Shown here one piece after another: positions 35,368-44,528 of a stretch of DNA of 64,000 nt (its first letter is position 1; each line of letters opens with the position of its first letter). A model generated the notes under the pieces. The model saw nothing but the letters and a program-made list of their open reading frames with translations. It was not told the origin of the DNA and did not search any database. The DNA is from an uncultured Clostridia bacterium. GTDB lineage: Bacteria > Bacillota > Clostridia > UMGS1810. The position numbers and the translations under genes are program-made. The stretch is taken from assembly GCA_934454585.1 (NCBI GenBank), contig CAKSFP010000001.1, positions 135,299 through 199,298 of the forward strand, in the 5' to 3' direction.

Positions 35368-36030
35368 ATGAGGACAATGTATTCGTGCAGGTATGCTTTG
35401 CACAAGGCTGCAAGGCGCACACTCAGGCTTTTTGTGCTCAGTTTTGCCATGGCGCTGTTTGTGCTCTGGGTGCTCGGCATGAGATCTATAATTGATGATA
35501 TATCCATAAATCAGCTTGAATATCTGGTCACGAATATAATCAACAATTCGGTCTATGATTGCTTGGATGACGGCAAGTACAGACTTGATACCCTTGTCCG
35601 GACAGAGAAAGACACAAGCGGAGCGATAACGGGGGTCAGCATAGATCCGTATACCGCCAACAGGATGAAATCGCGGATAGCTGCTGAGATAACCGATCGT
35701 GTAAACGGCATATCAAATGACGACATGGACATAACCGTTGGCGAGCTTATCGGCTACTGCGGCATGGGGTCATGGGGTCCGAGGCTTCCGCTGACTGTCA
35801 CGCCAAACGGAAATGTGTATATAGATTTTTCACAGGAATTTCACTCTTGCGGCATAAACCAGGTAAAGAATACTGTTTTGATTGATGTGACTGTGGAAGT
35901 GTCGGCGATGATGCCTTTTTTCAAAAATTCAAGCACGGTACATTCGTCGGTTATAGTTGCCGATTCGGTAATAGTCGGTGATGTACCCGATACATATATA
36001 AATCTTGGAGAGGAAGCAAATGACAGATAA
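35368..36030 (+). CDS. yunB: Sporulation protein YunB
   Basis: The protein has 220 residues. A membrane helix (about 20-42) is followed by the YunB domain (INQLEYLVTNIINNSVYDCL; VKNTVLIDVTVEVSAMMPFF). GGGAGGTG precedes the ATG. YunB is a mother-cell protein needed for full spore formation; its molecular role is not settled. Its end overlaps the next gene by 11 bases. Confidence 0.9.
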   Translation: MRTMYSCRYALHKAARRTLRLFVLSFAMALFVLWVLGMRSIIDDISINQLEYLVTNIINNSVYDCLDDGKYRLDTLVRTEKDTSGAITGVSIDPYTANRMKSRIAAEITDRVNGISNDDMDITVGELIGYCGMGSWGPRLPLTVTPNGNVYIDFSQEFHSCGINQVKNTVLIDVTVEVSAMMPFFKNSSTVHSSVIVADSVIVGDVPDTYINLGEEANDR

Positions 36031-36673
36031 CATAAATTATGAACACATTGTCAAATTCCTGGATGACACACTTGCGCATGGCGAGGGAATTCTCGGGGAA
36101 CTTGAGGACTACGCAAAACTGCACTGTACGCCGATTATTCAAAAAGAGGTGCGCTGTCTGCTCGACACATTGCTTGAGTACAAAAAGCCGCAAAGAATTC
36201 TTGAAATCGGTACTGCTATAGGCTATTCGGCAATATTTTATGCCTCGCACTTGGATGCGGGCGGCAAGGTGATCACACTGGAGCGCGACAGCGACTACAT
36301 AGCACGCGCCAAAGCCAACATAGAACGCTCCGGGTTCGCCGACATGATAGAGCTTATCGAGGGTGAGGCGGAGGAGACCGTAAAAAACTTAGACGGTGAA
36401 TTTGACATGGTGTTTCTCGATGCCAACAAGTCGCAATACAGATATTATTTTGATATGGTTTTTCCGCGCCTGCGAACGGGCGGGATGCTCATCTGCGACA
36501 ACATACTGTATAAAGGCATGGTATCCGAAGATGCCCTTGTGCCCGGCAGAAAACACAATGCGATTGTGCTTGCACTGAGGGATTTTCTGCCGTATATAGC
36601 GAATCATCCGCAGCTTGCCACGAGCATAATACCTATAGGCGACGGGGTTTCGCTCTCTGTTAAGAAAAAATGA
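36020..36673 (+). CDS. trmR: tRNA 5-hydroxyuridine O-methyltransferase TrmR (YrrM)
   Basis: The protein has 217 residues. ATG at 36020 follows GGAGAGGAAG within the end of yunB. It is a class I SAM-dependent O-methyltransferase: ILEIGTAIGYSAIFYAS (SAM loop), VITLERDSDYIARAKANIE, DMVFLDANKSQYRYYF. TrmR makes 5-methoxyuridine at tRNA position 34. The U32 gene next to it, which supplies the hydroxyl, supports TrmR over other O-methyltransferases. Confidence 0.85.
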   Translation: MTDNINYEHIVKFLDDTLAHGEGILGELEDYAKLHCTPIIQKEVRCLLDTLLEYKKPQRILEIGTAIGYSAIFYASHLDAGGKVITLERDSDYIARAKANIERSGFADMIELIEGEAEETVKNLDGEFDMVFLDANKSQYRYYFDMVFPRLRTGGMLICDNILYKGMVSEDALVPGRKHNAIVLALRDFLPYIANHPQLATSIIPIGDGVSLSVKKK

Positions 36674-36692
36674 TATGTGAGGAAAATATAAA

Positions 36693-37922
36693 ATGACTGA
36701 AAACAAACCCGAACTGCTTGCCCCGGCAGGCAGTCTTGAAAAACTTAAATTTGCAATAATGTACGGCGCAGATGCGGTGTATATAGGCGGTGAGGCTTTT
36801 TCGCTGAGAGTGGCGGCAAAGAATTTTACCCTGTCCGAGATTGAAAATGGGATTAAATTTGCCCATGACCGCGGCAAAAAGGTGTATATTACGGCAAACA
36901 TAATTCCGCACAACGCCGACTTAAAACATTTTCCTGATTTTGTACGCGAGGTGGACAGGCTGGGGGCGGACGCCATTATCGTTGCGGATCTGGGTACATT
37001 TTCGATAGCGCGAGAGGTGGCGCCGAATCTGGATGTGCACATCAGCACCCAGGCGAACAACACAAATTACAAAAGTGCCCAGATGTGGCATAAACTCGGT
37101 GCCAAGAGAATCATACTTGCGCGTGATCTGAGTTTCGGTGAGATAAAGGAAATCCGAGAAAAACTGTCGGATGACTGCGAGATTGAGGCTTTTGTGCACG
37201 GAGCAATGTGCATATCATATTCCGGCAGATGCCTTTTGAGCAATTATCTGACCCACAGAGACGCCAATAAGGGAGCTTGCGCTCATCCGTGCAGATGGAA
37301 ATACTACCTCATGGAGGAAAAACGCCCGGGTGAGTATATGCCTGTTTTTGAGAACGAGCGCGGCACATTCATTTATAATTCAAAAGATTTGTGCATGATT
37401 GAGCATATTCCCGAACTTATTGATGCCGGTGTAGGCAGTTTCAAGATTGAGGGCAGAGTCAAGAATGAACTCTATGTGGCAACGGTCGTCAAGGCATATC
37501 GCATGGCAATTGACAGGTATTTTGATGATAAAAACTACACTGTGGACGAATCAGTAACATCAGAGCTTGAGAAAGTGAGTCACCGTGAATATACACCGGG
37601 TTTCTATTTCGGCAAGCCGGACGGCAATCAGCAACTGTATACCAGCAATACTTATATACAGGATTACACAATAGTAGGCGTTGTTAAGGCATACAAGGAC
37701 GGCATAGCGACTGTTATGCAAAAAAACAGGTTTTTCCGCGGTGATGAACTTGAAGTAATACGCCCGGATGGTGATGATTTTACTTTTACTGTCGAAGATA
37801 TGAAAAATGAGGACGGCAAGTCAATTGATGTTGCTCCGCACGCTCAGATGACAGTATATATGCCCATGCCTAAAGCAGGAGAATACTCAATAATAAGAAA
37901 AAAAGTCGGGGAGATGCAATGA
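36693..37922 (+). CDS. trhP: U32 family tRNA hydroxylation protein (TrhP-like)
   Basis: The protein has 409 residues. Family motifs: PELLAPAGSLEKLKFAIMYG, YITANIIPHN, HISTQANNTNYKSAQ, and an iron-sulfur cysteine set in HGAMCISYSGRC and GACAHPC, then FKIEGRVKNELYVATVVKAYR. TrhP uses prephenate-dependent chemistry to form 5-hydroxyuridine in tRNA, the substrate of TrmR just upstream. B. subtilis has two neighbouring U32 genes; only one is seen here. It overlaps the next gene by 4 bases. Confidence 0.87.
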   Translation: MTENKPELLAPAGSLEKLKFAIMYGADAVYIGGEAFSLRVAAKNFTLSEIENGIKFAHDRGKKVYITANIIPHNADLKHFPDFVREVDRLGADAIIVADLGTFSIAREVAPNLDVHISTQANNTNYKSAQMWHKLGAKRIILARDLSFGEIKEIREKLSDDCEIEAFVHGAMCISYSGRCLLSNYLTHRDANKGACAHPCRWKYYLMEEKRPGEYMPVFENERGTFIYNSKDLCMIEHIPELIDAGVGSFKIEGRVKNELYVATVVKAYRMAIDRYFDDKNYTVDESVTSELEKVSHREYTPGFYFGKPDGNQQLYTSNTYIQDYTIVGVVKAYKDGIATVMQKNRFFRGDELEVIRPDGDDFTFTVEDMKNEDGKSIDVAPHAQMTVYMPMPKAGEYSIIRKKVGEMQ

Positions 37923-39166
37923 AAATATATGATATCGCTGTGATAGGCGGAGGAGCAAGCGGCATGATTGCCGCCATAGCTGCGGCACATACTGACGGAG
38001 AACTGAGCATAGCGATTGCAGAGCGAAATGCACGCGTCGGCAAAAAAATCCTCACCACAGGCAACGGCAGATGCAACCTGACCAACACCTGTATAGATAT
38101 ATCTCGATATCATGGGGAGAATGTCGATTTCGCACGCACGGCGCTCGCTGCGGTGGACTATGAAGCAACGCTTGCCATGTTCTCGTCATTCGGCATGTAC
38201 CCAAAGATTGAGGACGGCAAGGTATATCCTCACAGCCTTCAGGCGTCATCTGTCCTCGATATGCTTCGTATGGAGTTGGAACGACGACATATAGAGGTTA
38301 TTTGCGGTTTTTTCTGTGTTTCACTTGAAAAAGACGGTGAGAAGTTTTGCATCTCGGACGGCGAGAGGAAGATATATGCCAAGCGAGTAATCGTTTGTGT
38401 CGGAGGGTGCGCCGCGCCTAAGTGCGGCACTGACGGTAAGTCATATTCACTGATAAAAAAATTCGGCCACAGACTGACGGAACTTTGCCCGTCTCTGGTG
38501 CAGATGAGGTGTTCGCACCCGGGACTCAGAGCTATGAAAGGCGTCAAGTGCGACGCTCTCGTGAGAATTTTTGTTGACGACAAATTCATAAAAAGCGACT
38601 ACGGCGAGCTTCTTTTTACAGATTACGGACTCTCGGGACCCCCGATATTTCAGTTGTCGCGCATTGCCTCGAAGGCGATCGCACACTGCAAAAAAGTCAC
38701 CGTAAAAGCCGATTTAATGAACGACATTGGCGAGACGGATCTGTATTATCTGCTTCTGATGCGTAACAAAGATGTGCCGGTCGAAGAATTTTTGGTCGGT
38801 ATGCTCAACAAGCTGTGTGCGCGACAGTTGCTCAGGTCTGTGGGTGTGGAGAAATTCAACACGGATGCCGGCATACTTACTGATAAGATGCTGAAAAAAC
38901 TTGCGCACAACATAAAAAATATGAGTTTTGCCGTGACGGGGACAAACAGCTGGGATATGGCACAGGTGACGGCGGGCGGAATAAGCACCGAAAAATTCTA
39001 CCCGTCCACCATGGAGTCAAAGCTTGTCGGCGGATTATATGCCGCAGGGGAGATGCTCGACATTGACGGTGACTGCGGCGGATTTAATCTCCAATGGGCA
39101 TGGAGCTCGGGAACTGTCGCCGGCGAAAGTTGTGCAAAATCACTTGCACGAAAGGATAAATCATGA
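37919..39166 (+). CDS. FAD-dependent oxidoreductase of the HI0933/BaiN family
   Basis: The protein has 415 residues. Motifs: DIAVIGGGASGMIAAIAAAH (dinucleotide site), VGKKILTTGNGRCNLTN, VTAGGISTEKF and a C-terminal GGLYAAGEMLDIDGDCGGFN. The ATG overlaps the U32 stop (ATGA), and its own stop overlaps the next gene. Members include flavin enzymes that reduce bile-acid or other enones; most are uncharacterised. The substrate cannot be told. Confidence 0.9.
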   Translation: MKIYDIAVIGGGASGMIAAIAAAHTDGELSIAIAERNARVGKKILTTGNGRCNLTNTCIDISRYHGENVDFARTALAAVDYEATLAMFSSFGMYPKIEDGKVYPHSLQASSVLDMLRMELERRHIEVICGFFCVSLEKDGEKFCISDGERKIYAKRVIVCVGGCAAPKCGTDGKSYSLIKKFGHRLTELCPSLVQMRCSHPGLRAMKGVKCDALVRIFVDDKFIKSDYGELLFTDYGLSGPPIFQLSRIASKAIAHCKKVTVKADLMNDIGETDLYYLLLMRNKDVPVEEFLVGMLNKLCARQLLRSVGVEKFNTDAGILTDKMLKKLAHNIKNMSFAVTGTNSWDMAQVTAGGISTEKFYPSTMESKLVGGLYAAGEMLDIDGDCGGFNLQWAWSSGTVAGESCAKSLARKDKS

Positions 39167-40674
39167 TAAACGGAATCAAGCTGCCCGTTGAACACAGCGA
39201 GAGCGATTTAATAAATGCAATTATAAAAAAGAGCGGTAAGCGAGACTTTGATTACCGCATAATGAAAAAATCCGTTGACGCGCGTTTCGGCAAAGTACAG
39301 TTTGTCTACAATGTGGACATAGCGCCGCGCGGCGCAGAGTTTGAAATAGACAAGCCGCTGTTTATCGGGAAAAAGACTTTTGAAAAACGCCCGATTGTTG
39401 TCGGCGGTGGTCCGTGCGGACTTTTTGCCGCATATGTGCTTGCAATTTCGGGCGCTGCGCCTATATTAATAGAGCGCGGCAGAGATATTGACCGACGAAA
39501 GCAGGATGTAGAAAAATTTCAAACGTTCGGCATACTTGACGCGGAGTCTAATGTACAGTTCGGCGAGGGCGGAGCCGGCACATTTTCGGATGGCAAACTC
39601 ACCACAAGAATTAATGATCCGCTGTGCCGCGAGGTCCTGAGGATTTTCTGCGAGTGCGGTGCTGACAAGGAGATAATGTATCTTGCAAAGCCGCATCTCG
39701 GAACGGATAATCTGCTTAAAATCATAAAGAATCTGCGTGAGAAGATTATAAATTGCGGAGGCGAAGTCCATTTCGGCGAAAAACTAACAGGCATTGCCGT
39801 CGAGGGCGGCACAGTTGTGCGCGCGGTGACGGATGTTCGAGAGTATGACACTGACAGAATCATCCTTGCCCTCGGTCACAGTGCGAGGGATACCTTTGAG
39901 ATGGTACGAAACATCGGGGCGGACATGGAGCCGAAGGCATTTTCCGTCGGTGTGCGCATAGAGCATCTGCAAAGTGAAGTTGACAAATGTCAGTACGGAG
40001 ATTTTGCCGGGAATCCGCACCTCGGCGCGGCGGACTACCGACTGGCTTATCACAACGACAAGGGCAGGGGAGTGTATACTTTCTGCATGTGTCCGGGCGG
40101 ATATGTCATGGCGTCATCGTCCGAGCCGGAGACGGTTGTAACCAACGGAATGAGCTACAGCACCCGAAACGGTAAAAATGCCAACAGTGCATTTCTTGTG
40201 GGCGTCTCGCCGGATGATTTCGGTAAAGATCCTTTTGACGGAATAAGACTTCAAAGAAAGATAGAATCGCTTGCCTACAAGGCAGGCGGCGGCGGTTTTG
40301 TTGCGCCGTGCCAGCGGCTCGGCGACTTTATGCGTGCGGTGCCGTCTGATGACATCGGTTCGGTTGAACCGACATATAAACCCGGAGTGAAAATGACCGA
40401 TATTTCCATCTGCTTGCCTGATTATACGGTCGGTGCAATGAGAGATGCTGTGGAATATTTTGCGCATAAAATGAAGTTTTTCGGCGCAGAGGATGCACTG
40501 CTCACGGGTGTGGAAAGCAGAAGTTCTTCCCCTGTGAGGCTAATCCGCGGAGCGGATTTTCAGTCAAATATTAAAGGACTGTATCCATCGGGTGAGGGTG
40601 CGGGATATGCCGGGGGCATAATGTCTGCCGCTGCGGATGGCATGAGGGTTGCGCTTGCGATAATCGGCGAATAA
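39163..40674 (+). CDS. FAD-dependent dehydrogenase, uncharacterised family
   Basis: The protein has 503 residues. After an N-terminal alpha/beta part of about 75 residues comes the flavin site VVGGGPCGLFAAYVLAISGA, then NVQFGEGGAGTFSDGKL and a C-terminal GLYPSGEGAGYAGGIMSAAA. This is a widespread family in clostridia with no agreed function. It overlaps the upstream FAD enzyme by 4 bases, so the pair is translationally coupled. Confidence 0.88.
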   Translation: MINGIKLPVEHSESDLINAIIKKSGKRDFDYRIMKKSVDARFGKVQFVYNVDIAPRGAEFEIDKPLFIGKKTFEKRPIVVGGGPCGLFAAYVLAISGAAPILIERGRDIDRRKQDVEKFQTFGILDAESNVQFGEGGAGTFSDGKLTTRINDPLCREVLRIFCECGADKEIMYLAKPHLGTDNLLKIIKNLREKIINCGGEVHFGEKLTGIAVEGGTVVRAVTDVREYDTDRIILALGHSARDTFEMVRNIGADMEPKAFSVGVRIEHLQSEVDKCQYGDFAGNPHLGAADYRLAYHNDKGRGVYTFCMCPGGYVMASSSEPETVVTNGMSYSTRNGKNANSAFLVGVSPDDFGKDPFDGIRLQRKIESLAYKAGGGGFVAPCQRLGDFMRAVPSDDIGSVEPTYKPGVKMTDISICLPDYTVGAMRDAVEYFAHKMKFFGAEDALLTGVESRSSSPVRLIRGADFQSNIKGLYPSGEGAGYAGGIMSAAADGMRVALAIIGE

Positions 40675-40693
40675 AATTTTAATGCTAAGATAG

Positions 40694-40772
40694 GGCACGG
40701 GGTATATATTATATTTTGAAAAACCGATAGCAGTAATGCGTGGTTTGAAAAATATAATATATACCCCGTGCC
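40694..40772. repeat. Palindrome element A
   Basis: A 24-bp perfect stem (left arm from 40694, right arm ending 40772) is followed inward by an internal loop, a 5-bp AAACC/GGTTT stem and the apical loop GATAGCAGTAATGCGT. It lies between two convergent genes. The loop is shared with element B. Confidence 0.9.
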
Positions 40773-40790
40773 GATTTGGGATTTTTAGAA

Positions 40791-41144
40791 TCAGAACAAT
40801 CCCGGGATATTCATTCCGCCGGTGAGTTTGCTCATTTTAGAATTGTTTGCCTCGTCAACCTTGGCAATTGCCTCATTGACCGCAGTGAGGATCAGATCTT
40901 CAAGCATCTCCACATCGTCCGGGTCAACTGCCTCCGGTTCTATATTTACCGAAAGCAGCTTTTTGGCACCGGACATTTTCACGGTGATTGCACCGCCGCC
41001 CGATGTTGCTTCAAACTCTTCTTCCTCTATTTCGTTTTGCATTTTCATCATTTCTTGCTGCATCTTCTGGGCCTGCTTAATCATATTGTTCATGTTACCG
41101 CCCATTCCTCCCATGCCCCCCATGGGAAACCTTTGTTTTGCCAT
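40791..41144 (-). CDS. ybaB: YbaB/EbfC family nucleoid-associated protein
   Basis: The protein has 117 residues. A Met/Gly-rich start (MGGMGGMGGNMNNMIKQAQK) is followed by the YbaB fold with MQQEMMKMQNEIEEEEF and DVEMLEDLILTAVNEA. It binds DNA as a dimer. Usually it follows dnaX and precedes recR; here it sits 43 bases after yycI at the end of the wal operon. AGGAGGAA precedes the ATG. Confidence 0.94.
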   Translation of the reverse strand: MAKQRFPMGGMGGMGGNMNNMIKQAQKMQQEMMKMQNEIEEEEFEATSGGGAITVKMSGAKKLLSVNIEPEAVDPDDVEMLEDLILTAVNEAIAKVDEANNSKMSKLTGGMNIPGLF

Positions 41145-41187
41145 TGTTGATTCCTCCTGAATTTATTATGCGGTGCGTCCGTATCTC

Positions 41188-41958
41188 TTATTGAGTCAGA
41201 CTGCCGTCGCGTATATTGTAATAATACACCATACCTGTGTCGGTTGTCAACCTGTAACACGGTGATGCCGAAATTGTTTTAACATTTTTACGGTTGTCGG
41301 GACTTGCGGCGTGATAGCCGAGTGCTATGTCCGTTATTGTCACCGCCTTGCCGTCATTTGGCTTTGCGGATATAAACTCTATCAGCGCGCTTGTGGCGTG
41401 CACGGATTTTTTGCCGCCGGAAATAATGCTCTCGCTGCGATACTCGTACCAGGTTCCGTTCAGCACAAGTGAACCGTCATCAACTGTCAAAGTCATGCTG
41501 TTGTCAAATATTTTTATACCGTTGTGCTCTGATGTCATGTTATATGTGATTTTGTTTCCTCCGACCTTTGTAAGAATAATAGATTTCACTTTGAATTTGT
41601 TGTTTTTCAGAACGGTGCGGATTTTCGACTCTGCGTTTTTTTCGGTTATTTCGCTTGTGTCCGCCGGTATACGCATGGTAAATCCGTTGTCATTTGAATC
41701 TGTAATCAGTGATTTGTCTATACTTTTGTCTGCAAACAGCGGATTGGAAAGCTCAATGCTGTCAAGATTCGCCGGTACAGTGGGGATGAGAGATTTATCA
41801 ATATAGATATTGTTTTGCCCAAGCAGTGCCACAGCGTCATTGATGTTCTGCTCTGTCAGTCTGTCTGCGCCGTGCATCCTCACTGTGCTTACAGCCAAAA
41901 AAATGTTTATACCCAAAAACAGTATTATCAGAAATGCTTTGATGTTTTTCCAGTTCAT
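41188..41958 (-). CDS. yycI: YycI-like regulator of the WalK kinase
   Basis: The protein has 256 residues. I chose ATG at 41958 (MNWKNIKAFLIILFLGINIFL), after AGGCGGTGATG. One N-terminal membrane helix and an extracellular domain match YycI, which with YycH restrains or tunes WalK. Its stop is 43 bases from ybaB and its start 4 bases from the yycH stop. Sequence is divergent, as is usual, but position is decisive. Confidence 0.85.
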   Translation of the reverse strand: MNWKNIKAFLIILFLGINIFLAVSTVRMHGADRLTEQNINDAVALLGQNNIYIDKSLIPTVPANLDSIELSNPLFADKSIDKSLITDSNDNGFTMRIPADTSEITEKNAESKIRTVLKNNKFKVKSIILTKVGGNKITYNMTSEHNGIKIFDNSMTLTVDDGSLVLNGTWYEYRSESIISGGKKSVHATSALIEFISAKPNDGKAVTITDIALGYHAASPDNRKNVKTISASPCYRLTTDTGMVYYYNIRDGSLTQ

Positions 41959-41962
41959 ATCA

Positions 41963-43381
41963 TCACCGCCTGATTGTAACAATTTTTCCGTCAGTTGTCT
42001 TGGCTATCCAGGTGGGCAGCCAGGTTTTGTTTTTGTTGATATAGGCAGGGTTGAGGGCTGCGATGGTGCAACCGCCTATGCTGTTGTCCGAAAACATTCT
42101 GTCAATGGCATCTATGGCAGAACCATTGTTGAAGTTTTGATTTGTCTTTGAAAATTTGTTAAAAAGTTGCCTGTATTCGATTATTTTGCCGTCTTTTACG
42201 GTTATCTCTATACCGTGACCAAGTGAAGAATAGAGTTCTCCCGCATCAAGATTGCACATAACCATGTGTCCGCCGACATAGTAGTCCATGTTCACGGTGA
42301 AGCTGCGAGCCTTGCCGTCTATGAACATATCCGATGTGAGGTTGACATCAAAAGCCTCGCCGGGGAGCACATTGTCCCAAAGGTTATTTGCAAATTCAAC
42401 ACAAGCCACAAAGTAATCATACGGAGTTGATGAATTGCTATCGGTAAGGGCAATGCCCTTGGTGTCATCTATGGCTTTATATTCAAGCAGTCCGTTGTCA
42501 TAGATCTTCAGCGTACTGTAGTTTTCCACATACACAGCAGTGTTGTTGTTGTCGAGATACTTGCGCATATATGTGGTGTTGTAGCCGAAAGATTTGAGAA
42601 TGTTTGATGACAGATACATATTACTGTAGACGCCGTTTAGATAATTTTCGCTTTTTATAGTAGGCAGCATCTCACTTTCAAGCTTAAGTGTTACGGTTGG
42701 TTCGATAACTACCTTTTGTTCCACACTTTCGCTGTCAAATTTATCAAAATTCAGCTCGAAAGAATATGGCAGAAGGTTGATGGAATCGACGGCATATTTG
42801 TCTATCAGTGAGCAGATATCGTTATATTTATAACTAAGCGGTGCTTTGTATACATTTGAATTTGAGTAATCCTTGACATACAAGCTGAGCACTCCGTCTT
42901 TGTCTGACGGACCGATTATAAATTCTCGCATGGATGATGCATTCATATTTTTGTTCTCCAGTCCGAGTATGCCGAGCAGGAGGGTAGTGTTGTATGCAAC
43001 GGGATATGATATGTATACGGAGCGTGCCTTGAGCACTCCGTTCCATTCATCGGCGTTTGCGGCGGCGAACTCACCGCCGGAGAGACCTTTCTTTACCGAA
43101 TCAAGGACAGTAGGGATGATATCCGTATATTCGTCCGAGGTGTGAGTATAGAGATTTCTCTTTTCAAGATTGTTTACAATAATCTTCTCCGGGTAGGAAA
43201 TGTTTTCTTTGGAAAGGTAGTATGATTTACTCTTTGACTTGAAATTAAGTATTCCCGATACATCAAAAAATAGATTATAGCCATCCGACCATAATCCGCC
43301 GCTGAACCACATATTCGCAGTAAGAACAATGCTGCTCATTATCAGTAAAAATAATAAGCAGCTTTTAATGTGTTCTTTCAT
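41963..43381 (-). CDS. yycH: YycH-like regulator of the WalK kinase
   Basis: The protein has 472 residues. One membrane helix at 9-26 precedes a large extracellular part with SYPEKIIVNNLEKRNLYTHT and a C-terminal AIDAIDRMFSDNSIGG segment. Length and layout match YycH. It is coupled to its neighbours: 3 bases from the secreted protein gene upstream and 4 from yycI. Confidence 0.87.
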   Translation of the reverse strand: MKEHIKSCLLFLLIMSSIVLTANMWFSGGLWSDGYNLFFDVSGILNFKSKSKSYYLSKENISYPEKIIVNNLEKRNLYTHTSDEYTDIIPTVLDSVKKGLSGGEFAAANADEWNGVLKARSVYISYPVAYNTTLLLGILGLENKNMNASSMREFIIGPSDKDGVLSLYVKDYSNSNVYKAPLSYKYNDICSLIDKYAVDSINLLPYSFELNFDKFDSESVEQKVVIEPTVTLKLESEMLPTIKSENYLNGVYSNMYLSSNILKSFGYNTTYMRKYLDNNNTAVYVENYSTLKIYDNGLLEYKAIDDTKGIALTDSNSSTPYDYFVACVEFANNLWDNVLPGEAFDVNLTSDMFIDGKARSFTVNMDYYVGGHMVMCNLDAGELYSSLGHGIEITVKDGKIIEYRQLFNKFSKTNQNFNNGSAIDAIDRMFSDNSIGGCTIAALNPAYINKNKTWLPTWIAKTTDGKIVTIRR

Positions 43382-43384
43382 GAC

Positions 43385-43894
43385 TTATTTGAAAATTTGC
43401 GATATGCCTACGGTAAAAGATTTAATCTTGTTGACAAAACCCTGGTTCAAGGTTATGTCAAGCTTGATTACCTCTGTGCCGCCTGCGCCGGATGCCACGA
43501 CCATAATGGTGTTTTTGCCCGAATTAAGGTTTACCGACTGTGCATAGAGACCGCTTGCACCGACGGTTGACTGCATGGCAACACCGCCCTCGGTATACAT
43601 CTTTTCATATCTGCCCTCGGCAAAGTTGTACGCATAGAGCGCAACATTTGTTCCCGACTGGGCAACCGCGGATATTACATATGATTTTGTAGTGGTAGAT
43701 GACACCAGCGATGCCGGGTTCTTCACAAAAATCAGGTTTGTTGCATTGCCGCTGTAGTTTGCAGGCAATGTTTCATAGCCTGAAGTAGAGTATATAACGG
43801 AATTGTCAACAGTGTCCGCAAGAGAAACCACAGGTTGGGTAAATACAAATGCAGATGTGAGCAAAAGTGCGATTAACTTTTTGGATTTTCTCAT
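43385..43894 (-). CDS. Small secreted protein within the wal operon
   Basis: The protein has 169 residues. The signal peptide ends near residue 26 (PVVSLA). The mature part is a small Ser/Thr-rich beta protein (VISAVAQSGTNVALYAYNFA; LYAQSVNLNSGKNTIMVVAS), like a single Ig-type fold. I know no family. It lies 3 bases before yycH and after a 634-base gap from walK, with its own promoter carrying a WalR box, so it may be a surface protein reporting on or acting with the Wal system. Confidence 0.75.
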   Translation of the reverse strand: MRKSKKLIALLLTSAFVFTQPVVSLADTVDNSVIYSTSGYETLPANYSGNATNLIFVKNPASLVSSTTTKSYVISAVAQSGTNVALYAYNFAEGRYEKMYTEGGVAMQSTVGASGLYAQSVNLNSGKNTIMVVASGAGGTEVIKLDITLNQGFVNKIKSFTVGISQIFK

Positions 43895-43925
43895 TACTTT
43901 ACACCTCGCTTAATTTTATATCATA

Positions 43926-43958
43926 ATTATACACCATAAATGTTACAGGCAGATTACA
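43926..43958 (-). promoter_or_regulatory. Promoter with WalR box before the secreted protein gene
   Basis: On the reverse strand TGTAAT-CTGCC-TGTAAC (43958-43942) exactly fits the WalR consensus TGTWAH-N5-TGTWAH. A -10 TATAAT lies at 43931-43926. At 17 bases the -35 (ATCTGC) is poor and falls inside the WalR box, as expected for a controlled promoter. Confidence 0.65.
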
Positions 43959-44064
43959 AACAGGTTAAATACACTTTACATATACAGAGACTATGCAACC
44001 TTTAATTTGTTCGGATCGATTTGCGCGATCATTTATTAATCACACATCTCGTTGCCAAATTGCC

Positions 44065-44145
44065 GTAGGGGAGGGGTTCTGCTCCGTCCGTTTGGGGGAA
44101 TCGCGGAATTGACCAAATACGGGCAGAGCAGAGCCCTGCCCCTAC
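44065..44145. repeat. GC-rich imperfect palindrome, GTAGGGG type
   Basis: Arms of about 27 bases (44065-44091 with 44119-44145) pair with few mismatches, and an inner CCGTTTGG/CCAAATACGG stem follows. The GTAGGGG...CCCCTAC ends resemble the repeats at 63700 and 63844. Confidence 0.75.
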
Positions 44146-44222
44146 AAGTCGCATTAATGGAATTTTGCTCCATACCGCCTTGATGAGAATTTATCAAAAG
44201 AGGAATTTTATCTCAAAGGCGA

Positions 44223-44293
44223 GGGTGTGTGTATTGTATTTTGAAAACCGATAGTAGAAGTGCGTGTGTTTTCAAAATATAATACACACGCCC
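44223..44293. repeat. Palindrome element B
   Basis: A 25-bp stem, complete if two G-U pairs are allowed, encloses CCGATAGTAGAAGTGCGTGTG. CGAGACGGTGCAC follows the right arm, exactly as in element D. Confidence 0.88.
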
Positions 44294-44323
44294 GAGACGG
44301 TGCACAAATTTCCGCAAGTGTGA

Positions 44324-44404
44324 GGGGTGTATATTTTATTTTAAGTGAGCGAGTTCAGCGCTACTGCACTGCTGTCTGAGCGAGCAAAATAAAATATATA
44401 CCAC
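44324..44404. repeat. Palindrome element C
   Basis: A stem with a 13-base exact core TATATTTTATTTT, an inner CAGC/GCTG hairpin and the GAGGGGTGTAT entry shared with element D. The apical part resembles A and B only when read on the other strand. Confidence 0.7.
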
Positions 44405-44441
44405 CGAGCCGATGTATAAACTTCTTTTACAGCCCCTCAGT

Positions 44442-44499
44442 CCTTATGTTTGATTTTGAAAAATCAAACATAAGGGCAGCTCCCCTTGCACAGGGGAGC
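44442..44499. repeat. Double hairpin next to the walK end
   Basis: A 15-bp perfect stem (44442-44456 with 44461-44475, loop TGAA) is followed by GCTCCCC/GGGGAGC (44479-44485 with 44493-44499). It may act as the walK terminator; similar GCTCCCC elements are common intergenic repeats in gut clostridia. Confidence 0.7.
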
Positions 44500-44528
44500 C
44501 TGATTGTAGGGCGTTAATATTTGCGTAA

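Larger units (their letters stand above)
43959..44528. other. Gene-free stretch filled with palindromic repeats
   Basis: Between walK and the secreted protein gene lie four separate palindromes (44065-44145, 44223-44293, 44324-44404, 44442-44499), with no credible reading frame. The stretch splits the wal operon in two transcription blocks. Confidence 0.8.
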
